Shown here piece after piece: positions 55,838-64,000 of a DNA stretch of 64,000 nt. Every line of letters begins with the position of its first letter. Position 1 is the first letter of the stretch. The notes under the pieces are model-generated. The model had not been told where the DNA came from, ran no database searches, and worked only from the letters and a program-made list of their open reading frames with translations. The DNA lies in the NCBI RefSeq assembly GCF_950023065.1, contig NC_088677.1, positions 17,877,230-17,941,229 of the forward strand, given 5' to 3'. This DNA is from Planococcus citri (Eukaryota > Arthropoda > Insecta > Hemiptera > Pseudococcidae). Made by a program: the position numbers and the translations under genes.

Positions 55838-56671
55838 AATTGGAAGGCATGGAGGAATGCCTGGGGTCTCCTGACCCGCCAGTATCCTCCTCAAATGATG
55901 ATGTAGTTCCGGAACCAACTAAACCATCCCGCGTGCGTCGCGAATCGTTATCGTTGATATCGAAAAGAAAACTAACAAAAAACACCATGGATGTTACGGT
56001 ATTAACAAACACAAGTGCCGCCGCTTTTGTCGACTTGTACAGCGAACATCTGTCCATCCCTATCCTGATTTCACCCAAGGCGAGGATGTAATGGATTTGG
56101 AGGCTCCAGAAGCAGAAATAAATGTAGAGCCCCAGGCTGGCCCTGCAGCGCAGCCAGAAGGTGGAGTAGAGGAGACTGTAGCTGGTCCCTCTCTCAGTCA
56201 GCTGTTGAAGGGGATCGCATTGGCGAAACAGGGGTAAGGATTATGTTTTTTTTTGTTTTATTTTTGTAATATATTTTTTTCATTTTACCTCGAATTTAGT
56301 TTCATATTTTTTTTTTTTTTTTTCAATTTTCAGACGGTTATTGTTGCTGGAGGAGAGAACAACTCACGAATACTGGGATCCCACGGGGACACTACGTGTC
56401 CTTCATCGTTCTCCCTACTCTGCAGTTCTGAAGGCAAAGCGGAAAGTGGGTTGGCACGCAGTATGCCCTTTGCCGTCGTGCCACTTTTTCAACGTTCACT
56501 ACTGGGCAATGAGGGTAGTTTTTTTTGTTTTCCAGATTGATCTCGAAGACGTACTCCAAAGAGTCAATGGAAATATGGGAAGTTCATGATTCGCAAGTGA
56601 ACTTCCATAGTAAATTTCGACAACTGTTTCCGCATACATATAACATGTGCGTTAATTTGCGAGAGTATTTT
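55838..56671 (+). pseudogene. Copy G of the CHFFN/FWAMR family
   Basis: Exon 2-like 55838-56233: LEGMEECLGSPDPPVSSSND, then an insertion of about 135 GC-richer bases (55925-56060) absent from copy H, then VMDLEAPEAEINVEP in a shifted frame. Exon 4-like 56334-56514: THEYWDPTGTLRVL, GWHAVCPL, SCHFFNVHYWAMR. The intron to exon 5 is reduced to 21 bases (56515-56535), too short for splicing. Exon 5-like 56536-56671: IDLEDVLQRVNGN, a frame shift, then VNFHSKFRQLFPHTYNMCVN, LREYF. Multiple frame breaks make this copy dead. Confidence 0.65.
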
Positions 56672-56759
56672 GTAAGGTCATCTTATTCTGGGCATATCTT
56701 TGTTTTCTCAACCGCAAAATTATATGGGAATAAATATAAAACTATCTCCAGTACGACCT

Positions 56760-57312
56760 AATGGTACAAAGCTTATTTACCGCAGGCAACGAGAGAAAGC
56801 CGATGACAATTGAAAATCATGGTTGTAAAATCATTAAAAATTAAAGTAAGTAAACTTTTACGCTGAAATTTCTCTATTTTATAGGGATATTTACTTTTGA
56901 GCTTTGAAAACTTCCAAAGTAGATTACATCTCGACAGTATTCAAATGACTTCAATTGGTACGTAATTTGCAATACCTGCTGGTCCAAATGAACAGAGTTT
57001 TCTTCATATGATTCCAATTCCTTTTTTTTTTTTTTTTAGGGGGGAATCCCTCTCATTTGTTTCAACATTTCTTATCATCACATTACTTTTCAAGGTTTAA
57101 ATTTATTGCTATCAATTACTCATTGGTTTACATGAGAATAAAAGTTTGGAATATATTTGTTTAAAAAATTGTACTTTTGATGATATTAACGAACCATCTC
57201 AACTTTTTCACCACTATTCTAGAAAAATCAGAATACCTATATCTTTGCTAATTAGAAGTTTCAATCACAGATTGTAATTTTAAGTATGTTAATGTTAATC
57301 CTCATAGACAGG
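56760..57312. other. KSSKIK module relic and duplicated tail
   Basis: 56770-56950 is a truncated copy of the 52.3/61.1 kb module. 56960-57310 (GGTCCAAATGAACAGAGTTT, TCTCATTTGTTTCAACATTT, ATTACTTTTCAAGGTT) is also found at 53150-53320 and 62290-62640. Confidence 0.55.
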
Positions 57313-57314
57313 TG

Positions 57315-57499
57315 AATATCGCAAAGCTCAGGAAGAACATGAAAGAAATGAAAAAATACGGGTAGAAGAGGAACGCAGAAAAAACCAACGCAAAGAACGG
57401 ACACTCAAAGAAGTCAAAGCACAGGAGAAACAGGATATCATACGCAAAGCGCAGCAAAACGCCAACTATGATAGGAAACGCAGCAACAAATGGACATAA
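57315..57499 (+). CDS. Last exon of an unrecognised coiled-coil protein
   Basis: After CATAGACAG, with two bases completing a codon, the frame reads EYRKAQEEHERNEKIRVEEE then RRKNQRKERTLKEVKAQEKQ and ends SNKWT at TAA 57497. It is highly charged with heptad-like spacing, as in a coiled coil or helical tail. The same upstream sequence at 62590-62645 leads to ATACATCACG instead, so this exon was lost in that copy. Family unknown. Confidence 0.5.
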
Positions 57500-58195
57500 A
57501 TAACTATTAAGGATCATCAATTACTCAATTAGGTATATTTGTTATTGAAAAAAAGTGATCGCGAATTTTTCATTTTTTCATTGTGAGTATCATGGAAGCA
57601 GGGTTTAATCTCCAAGACCTTCTAGTAGGGTAAATGTAGGTACCTTCTTAGGTGCCTACGTTAAGCCTTAAGCAAATTGCTACAAGTCTCAGTTGACAAA
57701 AAGAAATTTAGATAGGTTTATAACCTACTTAATAGGCTCAAAAGTCCTGAACTTGCAATAATCGACAATTTACTCATATTTCGTAACTTTGTGGTAGGTG
57801 CTTATTTTCCTCAAGTAGGTGTCTCTTAGGCGTGTAGGGTTGCTAGGTATATGTATTATTTAGATAGGTAGTCGTTGCTTACTCAACCTATTTGGTTGAC
57901 CTTCTCATTATATTTCAGGTTAAACGATAAATCGTCGATTTCGCCCGTTCTCCGAGATTCGATTCCATAAATAGGGGCTGAATAGTTCCCCCGTATCACT
58001 TAGGGGGTTGATATCTAGGGGTAGAGAAATTTTTTTTTTCAACTGCAAATAAGGGACGTGGATCTCCATCGAACGAATAAATAGAAGCTGAAATTTTATA
58101 AAAGGGGTTAAAAATCCCCATCATCGTTGGAAAACATTTTTTTGCGATTGTTGACTCATAAGGGTTGCTTGATTACACATCGTATTAAAGGTGTT

Positions 58196-58290
58196 GAAAA
58201 TTCTTCCCATCATTGGTGACTACATTGACTTATAAGGGTTGTATCACTATCTCCGCTGTTGAAATAATTATTGTGTTGCCAGGGTTGAAC
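58196..58290 (+). repeat. Direct duplication flanking copy H, left
   Basis: GAAAATTCTTCCCATCATTG through CTCCGCTGTTGAAATAATTA to GGGTTGAAC; partner at 59267-59360. Confidence 0.75.
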
Positions 58291-58395
58291 AATGAACAGA
58301 GTTTATGGAAGTATATTAATACACGTCTTGGATATATCAAAAGTCTTAAAGTAAGTAGTTTGTTTACTTATTTGTTTCCTTTCTTTTGTTTTAAG

Positions 58396-59040
58396 AATTG
58401 GAAGGCATGGAGGAAGGCCTGGGGTCTCCTGACCCGCCAGTGTCCTCCTCAAATGACGATGTTGTTCCAGAGCCAACAGGGCCCGATCCCACCCAAGGCG
58501 AAGAGGCAATGGATTTGGAGGCTCCAGAAGCAGAAATAAATGTAGAGCCCCTGGCTGGGCCTGCAGCGCAGCTAGAAGGTGGAGTAGAGGACACTGTAGC
58601 TGGTTCCTCTCAGTCAGTTGTTGAAGGGGATCGCATTGGCGAAACAAGGGTGAGGATTATGTTTTTTTTTTTTTTTTTTTTTTTTGTAATATATTTTCGT
58701 TATTTCACCTCGAATTTTGTTTTATATTCTTTTTTTTTCAATTTTCAGACAGTTATTGTTGCTGGAGGAGAGGAGAGAACAACTCACGAATACAGGGATC
58801 CCAAGGGGACGCTGCGTGTCCTTTATTGTTCTCCCTACTCAGCAGTCCTGAAGGCAAAGCGGAAAGTGGGTTGGCACGCAGTATGCCTTTGCTGAAGTGC
58901 CACAAATCAACGTTCACTATTGGGCAATGAGAGTAAGTAAGTAAACTTCCATAGCAAATTTCGCGAACGTGTTCCGCATACTTACAATATGTACGTTAAT
59001 TTGCGGGAGTTTTCTGTAAAGTTTGAGCCGCCGGTGACTG
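58396..59040 (+). pseudogene. Copy H of the CHFFN/FWAMR family
   Basis: Exon 2 58396-58649 is intact: LEGMEEGLGSPDPPVSSSND, MDLEAPEAEINVEPLAGPAA, VVEGDRIGETR, donor GTGAGG, phase 0. Exon 4 58749-58932 is open through TTHEYRDPKGTLRVL and GWHAVC, then a one-base deletion before the CHFFN segment gives a stop; the DNA still ends ...GGGCAATGAGA at GTAAGT. Exon 5 survives only as CATAGCAAATTTCGCGAACG onward. So one small deletion separates the main part from the intact state. Confidence 0.65.
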
Positions 59041-59266
59041 AAGGTCAGATATTTATACTTAGTTAGCCGCCGCGCCGGTAAGCTATTTTTTTGTAGATAT
59101 TTTTTGTAAAAAATTTGTATTTTTGTATATTCTTTTTTTTTTTTTTTGGTGTTTTTGTCTTTCTTATTTTGTATATTTTTTCAATTTTTGTAAATACTAT
59201 TTTTTTTTTCACATACGAGTGAGAAAAATATTTCTTTTGATTTTCGTAATGTATTGTTGGGGATGA

Positions 59267-59360
59267 AAATTCTTCCCATCATTGGTGACTACATTGACTT
59301 ATAAGAGTTGCATCACTATCTCCGCTGTTGAAATAATTATTGTGTTGTAAGGGTTGAACA
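59267..59360 (+). repeat. Direct duplication flanking copy H, right
   Basis: Partner of 58196-58290. From here to 59560 the phrase GGGGTTGAAACT(A/C)CCCC recurs several times. Confidence 0.75.
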
Positions 59361-59549
59361 TTCTATCAATATACATATGTCGTGTCAATTTATTGGTTTA
59401 TAAAAACGTATTGTTGTACTTTGGGGTTGAAACTTCCCCCCCCCCCACATTGTTGAAAATCTGTGCTGTACAATAGGGGTTGAAACTCCCCCTAAATAAT
59501 CAGGAAATATATACCTCTAAATAATTGTGCTGTATTACAGGGGTTGAAA

Positions 59550-60547
59550 CTACCCCTCATTTCAACGATCTATTGAAGGGACATCTGAAAAAAAATGACA
59601 AATCACCTGTACCTTGGACGCTAGAGCTTGAGGTTAGTTTCGATAAAGCACAGCAAGCATTTGTTAATTTTGTACTACATACTTCATTACCCTCAAAATG
59701 ATGCTCAATTTTATCTCACCAAAGATGCGTCCGGTGTTGCTGTTGGTGCTCTGCTCGAGCAAGTCGTTAATGGCGAACGCCAGCCATTGGGTTACTATTC
59801 GGCAAAGCTAGATCAACGTCAACAACGCTGGAACTGGGACTCAGAGCAGCGCCAAGAGATGACTCAGGCTTGAGTGCGGCTGAAATGGCCTTTGGAAGAA
59901 CGTTGATCCTACCTGGAGAGTTCTGTGACTCCAAACCTGGCGAAATTGATGACACTTCCGAGTACATCCGGCAGCTACGCCACTCAATTAGAAAATACAG
60001 CCCTCTAACGCCAAATTGGAAGTCAAATCGAAAGGTATTTATTCCACCTGACTTGCATACCTCTGAAAAAGTATATGTTCGAGTTGACAAAGTTCGTTCA
60101 CCTCTTGAACCACCTTACGAGGGTCCCTTCAAGGCCATTAAACGGAAAAGTAAATACTTTGTCATCGAAAGAAACGGAAAACAAGAGGTAATCTCCATCG
60201 ACCGCTTAAAGCCAGCATATCAGCTCACCAGCGAGGAAGAAAACGAAAAAACCTCCGATGAAAGTAATTTGCTGCCATCATCCATTGTAAAGTTCAAAAA
60301 AAGGCCATCTTTCTACACTCTAATCGATCTGCCACTGTCTGATGCGGTCTCTGATGAAATACCTTCGACCTCAGGCGCCTCTGCTCCTTCTACCTCGCAA
60401 AGCAGTGCTCATCCCCCTCCCCCACCGCCGCCTATCATCACCTCTACAGTGCCAGTATCTGCTGCTTCAAAGTCTGTCCCGTTTACCTTACCTAAAACTC
60501 GTTCCAGCCGCACGATTATCAAACCGCAACGTTTCGGTGACCAGTGA
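59550..60547 (+). pseudogene. Ty3/gypsy pol, internally deleted 3' half
   Basis: 59555-59697 encodes the RT/RNase H link (HFNDLLKGHLKKNDKSPVPW, LELEVSFDKAQQAF). After a one-base shift RNase H starts: QFYLTKDASGVAVGALLEQV, RQPLGYYSAKL. Near 59870 it jumps to the end of the integrase: SAAEMAFGRTLILPGEF, then VYVRVDKVRSPLEPPYEGPF, VISIDRLKPAY and a proline/serine tail to TGA 60545. The rest of RNase H and the entire integrase core are missing. The 3' half is otherwise clean, which suggests a recent loss. Confidence 0.85.
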
Positions 60548-60840
60548 TTTTATTTCTGCAATCACATTGTTTATCAATTACAAATTACGTTTCAACATTT
60601 TCGTTTTTTTTTGGTCTCCCTACTCGATAATTTTCTCATATATTTTTCAACATGTCATGTTGAAAAATATTGTATTTCAATTTACCTACTCTTTTATTTA
60701 TATATGATTACCTAGTTAGATGATTGACTCGATTGTAGTTTATTCGATCATGTGTAAAATGCTGTAGTTACCATTAGTTACAAGTTCTTCAAAAATTTTT
60801 TTTAAATGTTAGTTTAGTACGCAAAAAAAATTTTTTTAAT

Positions 60841-60850
60841 TGAAAGGGGG
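60841..60850 (+). other. Polypurine tract
   Basis: TGAAAGGGGG just upstream of the LTR start; it would prime plus-strand DNA synthesis in the ancestral element. Confidence 0.6.
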
Positions 60851-60856
60851 AGACTT

Positions 60857-61031
60857 TGTGACGTGCCGCACTATACGCCGAATGCGCGTGCGTAACTTTT
60901 AATACATTTTACCTAGCTATACTCATTCTGGATACTTCGAGCTGCATTATTGTAGTATCTCTCATATGAAATACATTGTTGTTTTAGCGTCTCCGTTTTT
61001 ATCTCTTCGTGTTGGTACAACGTCCGTTACA
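60857..61031 (+). mobile_element. 3' LTR of the Ty3/gypsy element (about 175 bases)
   Basis: Starts TGTGACGTGCCGC and ends CGTTACA, giving TG...CA ends with a TGT-ACG inverted repeat. The flank CGTCTTTATTTGAAGATTAT matches sequence at 54570 and 62206 that lacks the LTR, which fixes the right boundary to within a base or two. No 5' LTR is present. Confidence 0.7.
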
Positions 61032-61059
61032 CGTCTTTATTTGAAGATTATTATATGTA

Positions 61060-61285
61060 TTTTCAGAAGAACTTTTATATTAAAAAGAAAAATGTAAAGG
61101 TGGAGTTGAAAGATTTCTTGGTTGTAAAATCATCAAAAATTAAAGTAAACTTTTACGATGAAATTTCTCCATTTTATAGGGATATTTTACTTGTGAGCTT
61201 AGAAAACTACCAAATAAGATTACATCTAGATAGCATCCAAATGTTGATTTTCAAGGACGGAAAGCCCATTTTCAAATTTGAGTAG
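61060..61285 (+). CDS. KSSKIK module, best-preserved copy
   Basis: After TATTTTCAG the frame reads KNFYIKKKNVKVELKDFLVV, KSSKIKVNFYDEIS, then VSLENYQIRLHLDSIQMLIF and ends KPIFKFE at TAG 61283. It is free of stops over 75 codons and two other copies share it at DNA level. No domain recognised. It could be a terminal exon. Confidence 0.4.
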
Positions 61286-61476
61286 GCTAAAATGTAAATG
61301 TGCATTATATGTATAATATGTAATAGTTTTATGACTCAAAATAAAATATATATTATTTTAAAAAAGTAAGTGCTTTTGAAATCTAATTCCATTCATCATG
61401 AATCATGATGAACGCGCCAATCAACTTTTTAATATTTTGAGTTGAAACTGCGTATTTTGACCACCCTGACAAGTAG

Positions 61477-61630
61477 GTGCATTTGGAAAACACGAGTATT
61501 GTAGAAAATGTGATAAAGGATATGATCACGAAGAAGAACATATCAACTGCAAAGGTGCATGTGAGAGATGCAAAAGTGACGATGTATGCGAACCGGAACT
61601 TGGTTATTTGCAGCAGTGCCCAAACATTTA
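61477..61630 (+). pseudogene. Cysteine-rich zinc-ribbon-like fragment, copy 2
   Basis: In the frame of GCATTTGGAAAACACGAG the translation is YCRKCDKGYDHEEEHINC then KGACERCKSDDVCEPELGYL and CPNI, ending in TAA at about 61628. Cysteines spaced C-x2-C...H...C-x3-C-x2-C...C...C resemble the finger region that precedes the DNA polymerase in B-type polymerases of Polinton-like or virus-derived elements, as I remember it. That link is tentative. The longer ORF listed at this place is another frame. Confidence 0.4.
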
Positions 61631-61775
61631 AGAAGAAAAAACGCAGAAGAAAAATCTACAATATTGGACGTCAAACGGAATCAGACCCTATCTATATGGA
61701 CGTCAAATGGAATATTTATTTAAGCTCACAGGAACCTTTTCATTTAATAATTCATGTTGATGTTTTTCCTTTTAG

Positions 61776-62138
61776 ATGAATGTGTCCAGTTTTTCTCTGA
61801 AGCTGAAGTGGCGCAAACGTCAGCTGAAGTGTACTTGGAGACGCTGAAGGATATAAACATCTCCATGACAGCAAATTTAAATTATACAGAGTTCAAAAAT
61901 TTAGTTAGTGAAATAAGTGTTAAGGATTTCCTCAACATGAAGGTTTACATCAACAAGGATAACTCCAGTTCAAAAGTATGATTGATTTGTTACTCCATTC
62001 TCCAAGGTGCCCAGAAACAGAACTAATAAATCGTCTTTTGTTTAGGAGAAAACATGTTTAATGGACCGACTACTGAATTACGTTGAAAAAGGATTGGAAA
62101 TTATTTATCCCACAGAAGAACCAATCAACGAAACTTGA
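61776..62138 (+). CDS. Two-exon 3' end of an unrecognised gene
   Basis: Exon 61776-61975 after CCTTTTAG: two bases, then 66 codons (ECVQFFSEAEVAQTSAEVYL, ETLKDINISMTANLNYTEFK, FLNMKVYINKDNSSSK), donor GTATGA, phase 0. Exon 62046-62138 after GTTTAG: EKTCLMDRLLNYVEKGLEII, YPTEEPINET, stop TGA 62136. Open frames, exact phase match and a plausible soluble helical C-terminus make a real gene likely. The upstream exon needs phase 1 and is not identified. Function unknown. Confidence 0.5.
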
Positions 62139-62205
62139 TAAAAAAAATTTCATTTAGAAAAATACAGATTAAAATTTTTCCCAGAGTGTAGTGTAAAGGT
62201 TATTA

Positions 62206-62650
62206 TGTCTTTATTTGAAGATTATTATATGTATTTTCAGAATGTCTACTTCATACTTTCTGATACTTTAAATTGGTATGTATAATTTGCAATACTTACT
62301 GGTCCAAATGAACAGAGTTTTCTTTATATGATTCCAATACCCTTTTTTAAAATTTTTTTTTCTATAATCCCTTGCATTTGTTTCAACATTTCGTATCATC
62401 ACATTACTTTTCAAGGTTCAAATTTAGTGCTATCAATTATTGATTTGCATGAAAATAAAAGTTTGAAATATATGTACCTATTCGTTTAAAAAATTGTACT
62501 TTTGATGACATTAACGAACCATCTCAATTTTTTCACCACTATTCTAGAGATATCAGAATACCTATACCTTAACCAATTAGAAGGGGTTTCAATCAAAGAT
62601 TGTAATTTTAAGTATGTTAATGTTAATCCTCATAGGCAGGTGAATATACA
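62206..62650. repeat. Copy of the 56.9-57.3 kb tail module
   Basis: AATGTCTACTTCATACTTTC, GGTCCAAATGAACAGAGTTT, CATTTGTTTCAACATTTCG and AACGAACCATCTCAATTTTT match 53080-53320 and 56940-57310. It ends at CCTCATAGGCAGGTGAATAT, beyond which the coiled-coil exon is replaced. Confidence 0.65.
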
Positions 62651-62945
62651 TCACGCTATTTATAAGCAAGTTATTTGCTAATACTTTAAATTTGACCAAA
62701 AAACCATCCCAAATTAGACATATTTTAGAGTAAATTATGATAAGGTAGGGAGCCTGCAGGAACATCTGAGGGCCTGCAGGGTTGGAGAGAAAATTCTGAG
62801 GAAGGGTAAGGAAATAGTAGTACCTTATCCATCGCGTCCTCAGAACCTCTCCTGAATTGTGAATCGGCCTTAAATAGGTATAGACTAGTTTAATAAATGT
62901 ATTGAAACAAATGACCACTCCAACATTTTTCGACAAAGCAGCAAC

Positions 62946-63506
62946 ATGCCTTATAGTATAGTGGACACCTCAGTATGGGAAGATTGGTCTGTCAGAGTTT
63001 ATGGGGATCAATTTGGTTATTTTGAAAATGGCCAAATTGTTCCGCCATGGATTCGCGGACCTCTGATCTTGAGAATCCTAATGGCCCTTGCCCATCCGGA
63101 CAGGGTGCCATGGGATGATCAACCAAGGCTAAGAGCTGAGTTGGAAAGATTAATCCACCAACACAGAGAGGATGGGCTGGCAGAGCCACTGCCAGCTCCA
63201 GAACCTCTAGTGTGGCAGGAAGATCAGATAAATGTTGCGGAGTATCCTGAAGAAGAGCCTGAAAATCTATTCGTACCTGGCTATAGGCCAGGATATGACA
63301 GGGAAAACTGCTCGATATGCCTGGAGGCCACAGGGGAGCAGATAGAACTGGAGCCCTGTGGTCATAACTCCTTCTGCCAGAGGTGTATTGCCATGCTGAT
63401 TATGAATAGAAGACAAACATCTTGTGCTTTATGCAGGGCTAATATAGAAAAAATAGCTTACGTTTGCGATGTGTATAAAAATGCTGATTCACCAGAATTC
63501 AATTAA
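62946..63506 (+). CDS. Intact C3HC4 RING-finger protein, 186 aa
   Basis: ATG 62946 in a good context (CAACATGCC) to TAA 63504, no intron. The C-terminal RING has C122, C125, C138, H140, C144, C147, C160, C163 (C-x2-C-x12-C-x-H-x3-C-x2-C-x12-C-x2-C), with ENCSICLEATG and CALCRANI at its edges. RING-HC domains bind an E2 and act as ubiquitin ligases. Residues 1-75 form a separate unit (WSVRVYGDQFGYF, PPWIRGPLILRILMALAHPD), followed by a proline/glutamate linker. The N-terminal W-I-R-G-P-L core matches the exons at 16071 and 23700. No signal peptide or membrane span. Target protein unknown. It is the longest undamaged ORF starting at an ATG with a named domain in the window. Confidence 0.85.
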   Translation: MPYSIVDTSVWEDWSVRVYGDQFGYFENGQIVPPWIRGPLILRILMALAHPDRVPWDDQPRLRAELERLIHQHREDGLAEPLPAPEPLVWQEDQINVAEYPEEEPENLFVPGYRPGYDRENCSICLEATGEQIELEPCGHNSFCQRCIAMLIMNRRQTSCALCRANIEKIAYVCDVYKNADSPEFN

Positions 63507-64000
63507 TGGTGAAAATAGCAATTTTGCAAAATATTGAGTAAGCAATTTGTTTAACATAGATGTCCATCTCCACTTCAGAGAGTACTCGCAAAATTCAACA
63601 ACCTCTGGTAAAAGAAAAATCAACGGAAAAGGAAAGAATACGATTTCGCATGAATTAGCTGCAATTCTCGAAGTTAAAAACAAAGAACTCGCCAAAACTA
63701 AAATTACGTTTTATTGGCACATGCTTTCTCAGCAGTGTTGCCGAATTCCGGAACTTTTCAGGGCTGTCGGAACTTGACCGGAACTTTTCCTTTTGGGGAA
63801 CTTTTTGAGAACTTTTTCACTTCTCGGAACTTTTTTGTTTTCAGTGTTTTTCCCCCACAAACCATTCAAAGTTCATTTCAATGGTTCAAAAAAAAAATTT
63901 CAATCTAAGAGTTCTGAAACAAATAATCTGTGATTCTGAATTCACAAATTTTTTTCATGAAAATTTGCTTGTTGACATGTTGACGTTCTATCTAATTATT
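63507..64000. other. Downstream of the RING gene; no firm gene
   Basis: 63545-63735 has an open frame with SHELAAILEVKNKELAKTKI, possibly part of an exon. From 63725 to 63840 GGAACTTTT recurs about six times. The window ends in AT-rich sequence. Confidence 0.35.

Overview
The window reads as nuclear DNA of an arthropod, most likely an insect. It is strongly AT-rich, its coding pieces are short and bounded by GT(AAGT)...(T)n-AG introns of roughly 60-350 bases, and it holds relics of several eukaryotic transposon classes (Ty3/gypsy, BEL/Pao, hAT, CACTA-like, MULE-like) plus many palindromic MITE/foldback elements. There are no operons, bacterial promoters or CRISPR arrays. Species cannot be fixed from sequence alone; a hemipteran is only a guess. 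Most long ORFs are chance, decayed or exon-sized, so the gene models below rest on splice signals, compatible codon phases and similarity between copies inside the window.

Layout. 1-9.7 kb: retrotransposon and transposon relics (gag zinc knuckle, hAT C-terminus), a decayed copy of a repeated gene family (below), a 1.9 kb palindrome and a 0.6 kb palindrome. 9.7-15.4 kb: a multi-exon unknown gene at 12.5-13.3 kb, cut short by a Ty3/gypsy integrase fragment, then 1.2 kb of degenerate minisatellite. 15.4-18.2 kb: a composite of MULE relic, an exon related to the RING gene at 62.9 kb, a gag relic and a family copy with a zinc-finger exon. 18.2-22.0 kb: small inverted-repeat elements, a gag relic, and an array of a 10-base motif in both orientations. 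22.0-29.8 kb: a 2,590-base unit in three head-to-tail copies with no difference that I could see. 29.8-35.2 kb: the best-preserved family copy (30.15-31.17 kb), a 440-base palindrome, and a three-exon acidic gene end (34.5-35.24 kb). 35.7-38.0 kb: CACTA-like transposase C-terminus ending in a hairpin, tandem repeats, a MITE. 38.4-45.1 kb: a broken RING-finger gene, a 2 kb segment flanked by a direct duplication, nested palindromes, relics of a PIN/XPG-like domain and of an hAT N-terminus. 45.1-54.4 kb: scattered exons of unknown genes, BEL/Pao and Ty3 relics, duplicated modules. 55.8-59.4 kb: two more family copies. 59.5-61.0 kb: the 3' half of an internally deleted Ty3/gypsy element with its LTR. 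61.0-64 kb: duplicated modules, a two-exon gene end, and an intact intronless C3HC4 RING protein (186 aa).

The main observation is an unrecognised multi-exon gene family seen at about eight places. Its signature is an exon ending in a Trp...Cys-Pro...Cys-His-Phe-Phe-Asn...Phe-Trp-Ala-Met-Arg motif at a phase-0 donor, followed by an exon starting Asp-Leu-x-x-Val-Leu-x-x-Val-Asn-Glu. Copies differ in decay state, exon content and fusion to gag sequence. One is intact across four exons. What the protein does is unknown.
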